A stretch of 5,563 bases of DNA from Clostridiales bacterium (GTDB lineage: Bacteria; Bacillota; Clostridia; Lachnospirales; JAITVM01), in NCBI GenBank assembly GCA_031285815.1, contig JAITVM010000193.1, positions 1 through 5,563 on the forward strand. Direction: 5' to 3'. The notes below the pieces were generated by a model. That model saw only the letters and a program-made list of their open reading frames with translations, was not told the DNA's origin and did no database searches. The position numbers and the translations under genes were made by a program. Shown here piece by piece: positions 4,686 through 5,563 of this stretch. Numbering within the stretch: position 1 is the stretch's first letter; every line of letters begins with the position of its first letter.

Positions 4686-5563
4686 TCAAGATTTTCTATT
4701 ACTAAAATTAGAATGCTTAACCTCCAAAACTTCTTCTCTAATTTTTGAAGCTTTACTTGAATAAGTAAGGGCATTATCGAAATCGCCCATGGATTTATAG
4801 AGAGAACCCAGGTTGTTATAAGAAGTAGCGGTAGATGGATGGTTAAAGCCCAAAACTTCTTCTCTAATTTTTAAAGCTTTAAGGGAATAAGTAAGGGCAT
4901 TATCGAAATCGCCCTTAGATTCATAAAGCAAACCCAGGTTGTTATAAGAAGTAGCGGTATCCGGATGGTTAACACCCAAAACTTCTTCACAAATTTTTAA
5001 ATCTTTAAGGTAATAAGTAAGGGCATCATCCAAATCGCCCTTGGATTTATATAGAGAACCCAGGTTGTTATAAGAAGAAGCGGTATCGGGATGGTTAACG
5101 CCCAAAACTTCTTCTCTAATTTTTAAAGATTTAAAGTGATACGAAAGGGCATTATCAAAATCGCCCATGGATTCATAGATCGCACCCAGGTTGTTATAAG
5201 AAGTAGCGGTAGATGGATGGTTAGCACCCAAAATTTCTTCAAAAATTTTTAAAGCTTTAAGACAATAATTAAGGGCATTATCGAAATCCCCCTTGGATTT
5301 ATAGAGCAAACCCAGGTTGTTATAAGAAGCAGCGGTATCCGGATGGTTAACGCCCAAAACTTCTTCAAAAATTTTTAAAGCGTTAAGTGAATACTTCAGG
5401 GCATTATCAAAATCGCCCATGGATTCATAGAGCACACCCAGGTTGTCATAAGAAGTAGCGGTAGATGGATGTTTAACACCCAAAACTTCTTCAAAAATTC
5501 TTAAAGCTTTAAGGTGATACGAAAGGGCATTATTGAAATCGCCCTTGGATTCATATAGCGCAC
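4686..5563 (-). CDS. Kinesin-light-chain-type TPR repeat protein (N-terminus beyond window)
   Basis: 291 residues of an open frame that enters from the right edge, so the true start is outside; TTG at 5483 is inside a repeat and should not be taken as a start. The visible part is a partial repeat followed by six complete 42-residue TPR units, each of the form G-NHP-(S/D)-TA-SYNNLG--Y-S--GDFDNAL-Y--K-LKI-EEVL. A short tail, EVKHSNFSNRKS, begins like a seventh unit and then diverges to the stop. TPR units of this TPR_10/TPR_12 kind form a superhelix that binds peptides or proteins. There is no signal peptide or enzymatic domain in view. Such arrays are often the C-terminal sensor half of larger proteins (NB-ARC, CHAT, TIR or SEFIR heads), but the head is not visible, so function is open. 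The position next to a tRNA fragment suggests it belongs to an integrated element. TPR identification is near certain. Confidence 0.92.
   Translation of the reverse strand, partial: ALYESKGDFNNALSYHLKALRIFEEVLGVKHPSTATSYDNLGVLYESMGDFDNALKYSLNALKIFEEVLGVNHPDTAASYNNLGLLYKSKGDFDNALNYCLKALKIFEEILGANHPSTATSYNNLGAIYESMGDFDNALSYHFKSLKIREEVLGVNHPDTASSYNNLGSLYKSKGDLDDALTYYLKDLKICEEVLGVNHPDTATSYNNLGLLYESKGDFDNALTYSLKALKIREEVLGFNHPSTATSYNNLGSLYKSMGDFDNALTYSSKASKIREEVLEVKHSNFSNRKS
4725..5563 (-). repeat. 126-bp tandem coding repeat array (TPR units)
   Basis: Six full units of 126 bp (5480-5355, 5354-5229, 5228-5103, 5102-4977, 4976-4851, 4850-4725) plus a partial unit to the right edge. Identity is high at the DNA level, including third codon positions in the block encoding TA-SYNNLG. 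The first four units alternate between a Ser/ESM type and an Asp/KSK type, a 252-bp higher-order period; the last two mix the types. Confidence 0.9.

Noticed and set aside
4725..5563. CRISPR-like array
   Set aside because: The regular repeats are 126 bp, coding and contiguous, with no unique spacers; they encode TPR units.

Overview
The window looks like chromosomal DNA of a low-GC Gram-positive anaerobe, most likely Clostridia (Lachnospiraceae-like). The reasons are strong AGGAG/AGGGG ribosome-binding sites, TTG and GTG starts, hairpin-plus-U-run terminators, and a two-component pair very close to enterococcal VanR/VanS. Genus and species cannot be given. Every supported gene reads on the minus strand, so transcription runs from high to low coordinates.

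Layout in transcription order: (1) 5563-4686, the C-terminal part of a protein built from 42-residue kinesin-light-chain-type TPR repeats; its N-terminus is beyond the right edge. (2) 4685-4395, an AT-rich gap with no gene. (3) 4394-4353, the 3' half of a tRNA-Gln(UUG), starting at the anticodon loop, followed at 4344-4306 by an excellent intrinsic terminator. This is what an integrative element leaves at one end after inserting into a tRNA gene, so the DNA to the right, including the TPR gene, may be mobile and the DNA to the left may be resident chromosome. (4) 4298-4107, a promoter region with two 19-bp tandem repeats, a palindrome and a TATAAT box, then a leader with a GC-rich hairpin. (5) 4106-3432, a putative lipoprotein, and 12 bp later 3419-1983, a 478-residue alpha/beta-hydrolase of the class-3 lipase/DUF2974 type with a long helical C-terminal domain. 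(6) 1943-1821, a GC-rich island that can fold as a three-way junction stacked on an intrinsic terminator. (7) 1680-982, a VanR-type response regulator, overlapping by 23 nt a VanS-type sensor kinase (1004-1) cut by the left edge.

The lipoprotein and lipase genes form an operon. A secreted lipase with its helical domain after, not before, the catalytic domain, beside a lipoprotein, resembles the type VII-secreted lipase toxin/lipoprotein immunity arrangement of Staphylococcus aureus (TslA/TilA). That is an inference from layout only. VanR and VanS form a second operon, expected to respond to cell-wall stress or glycopeptides; its target genes are not in the window and may lie beyond the left edge.
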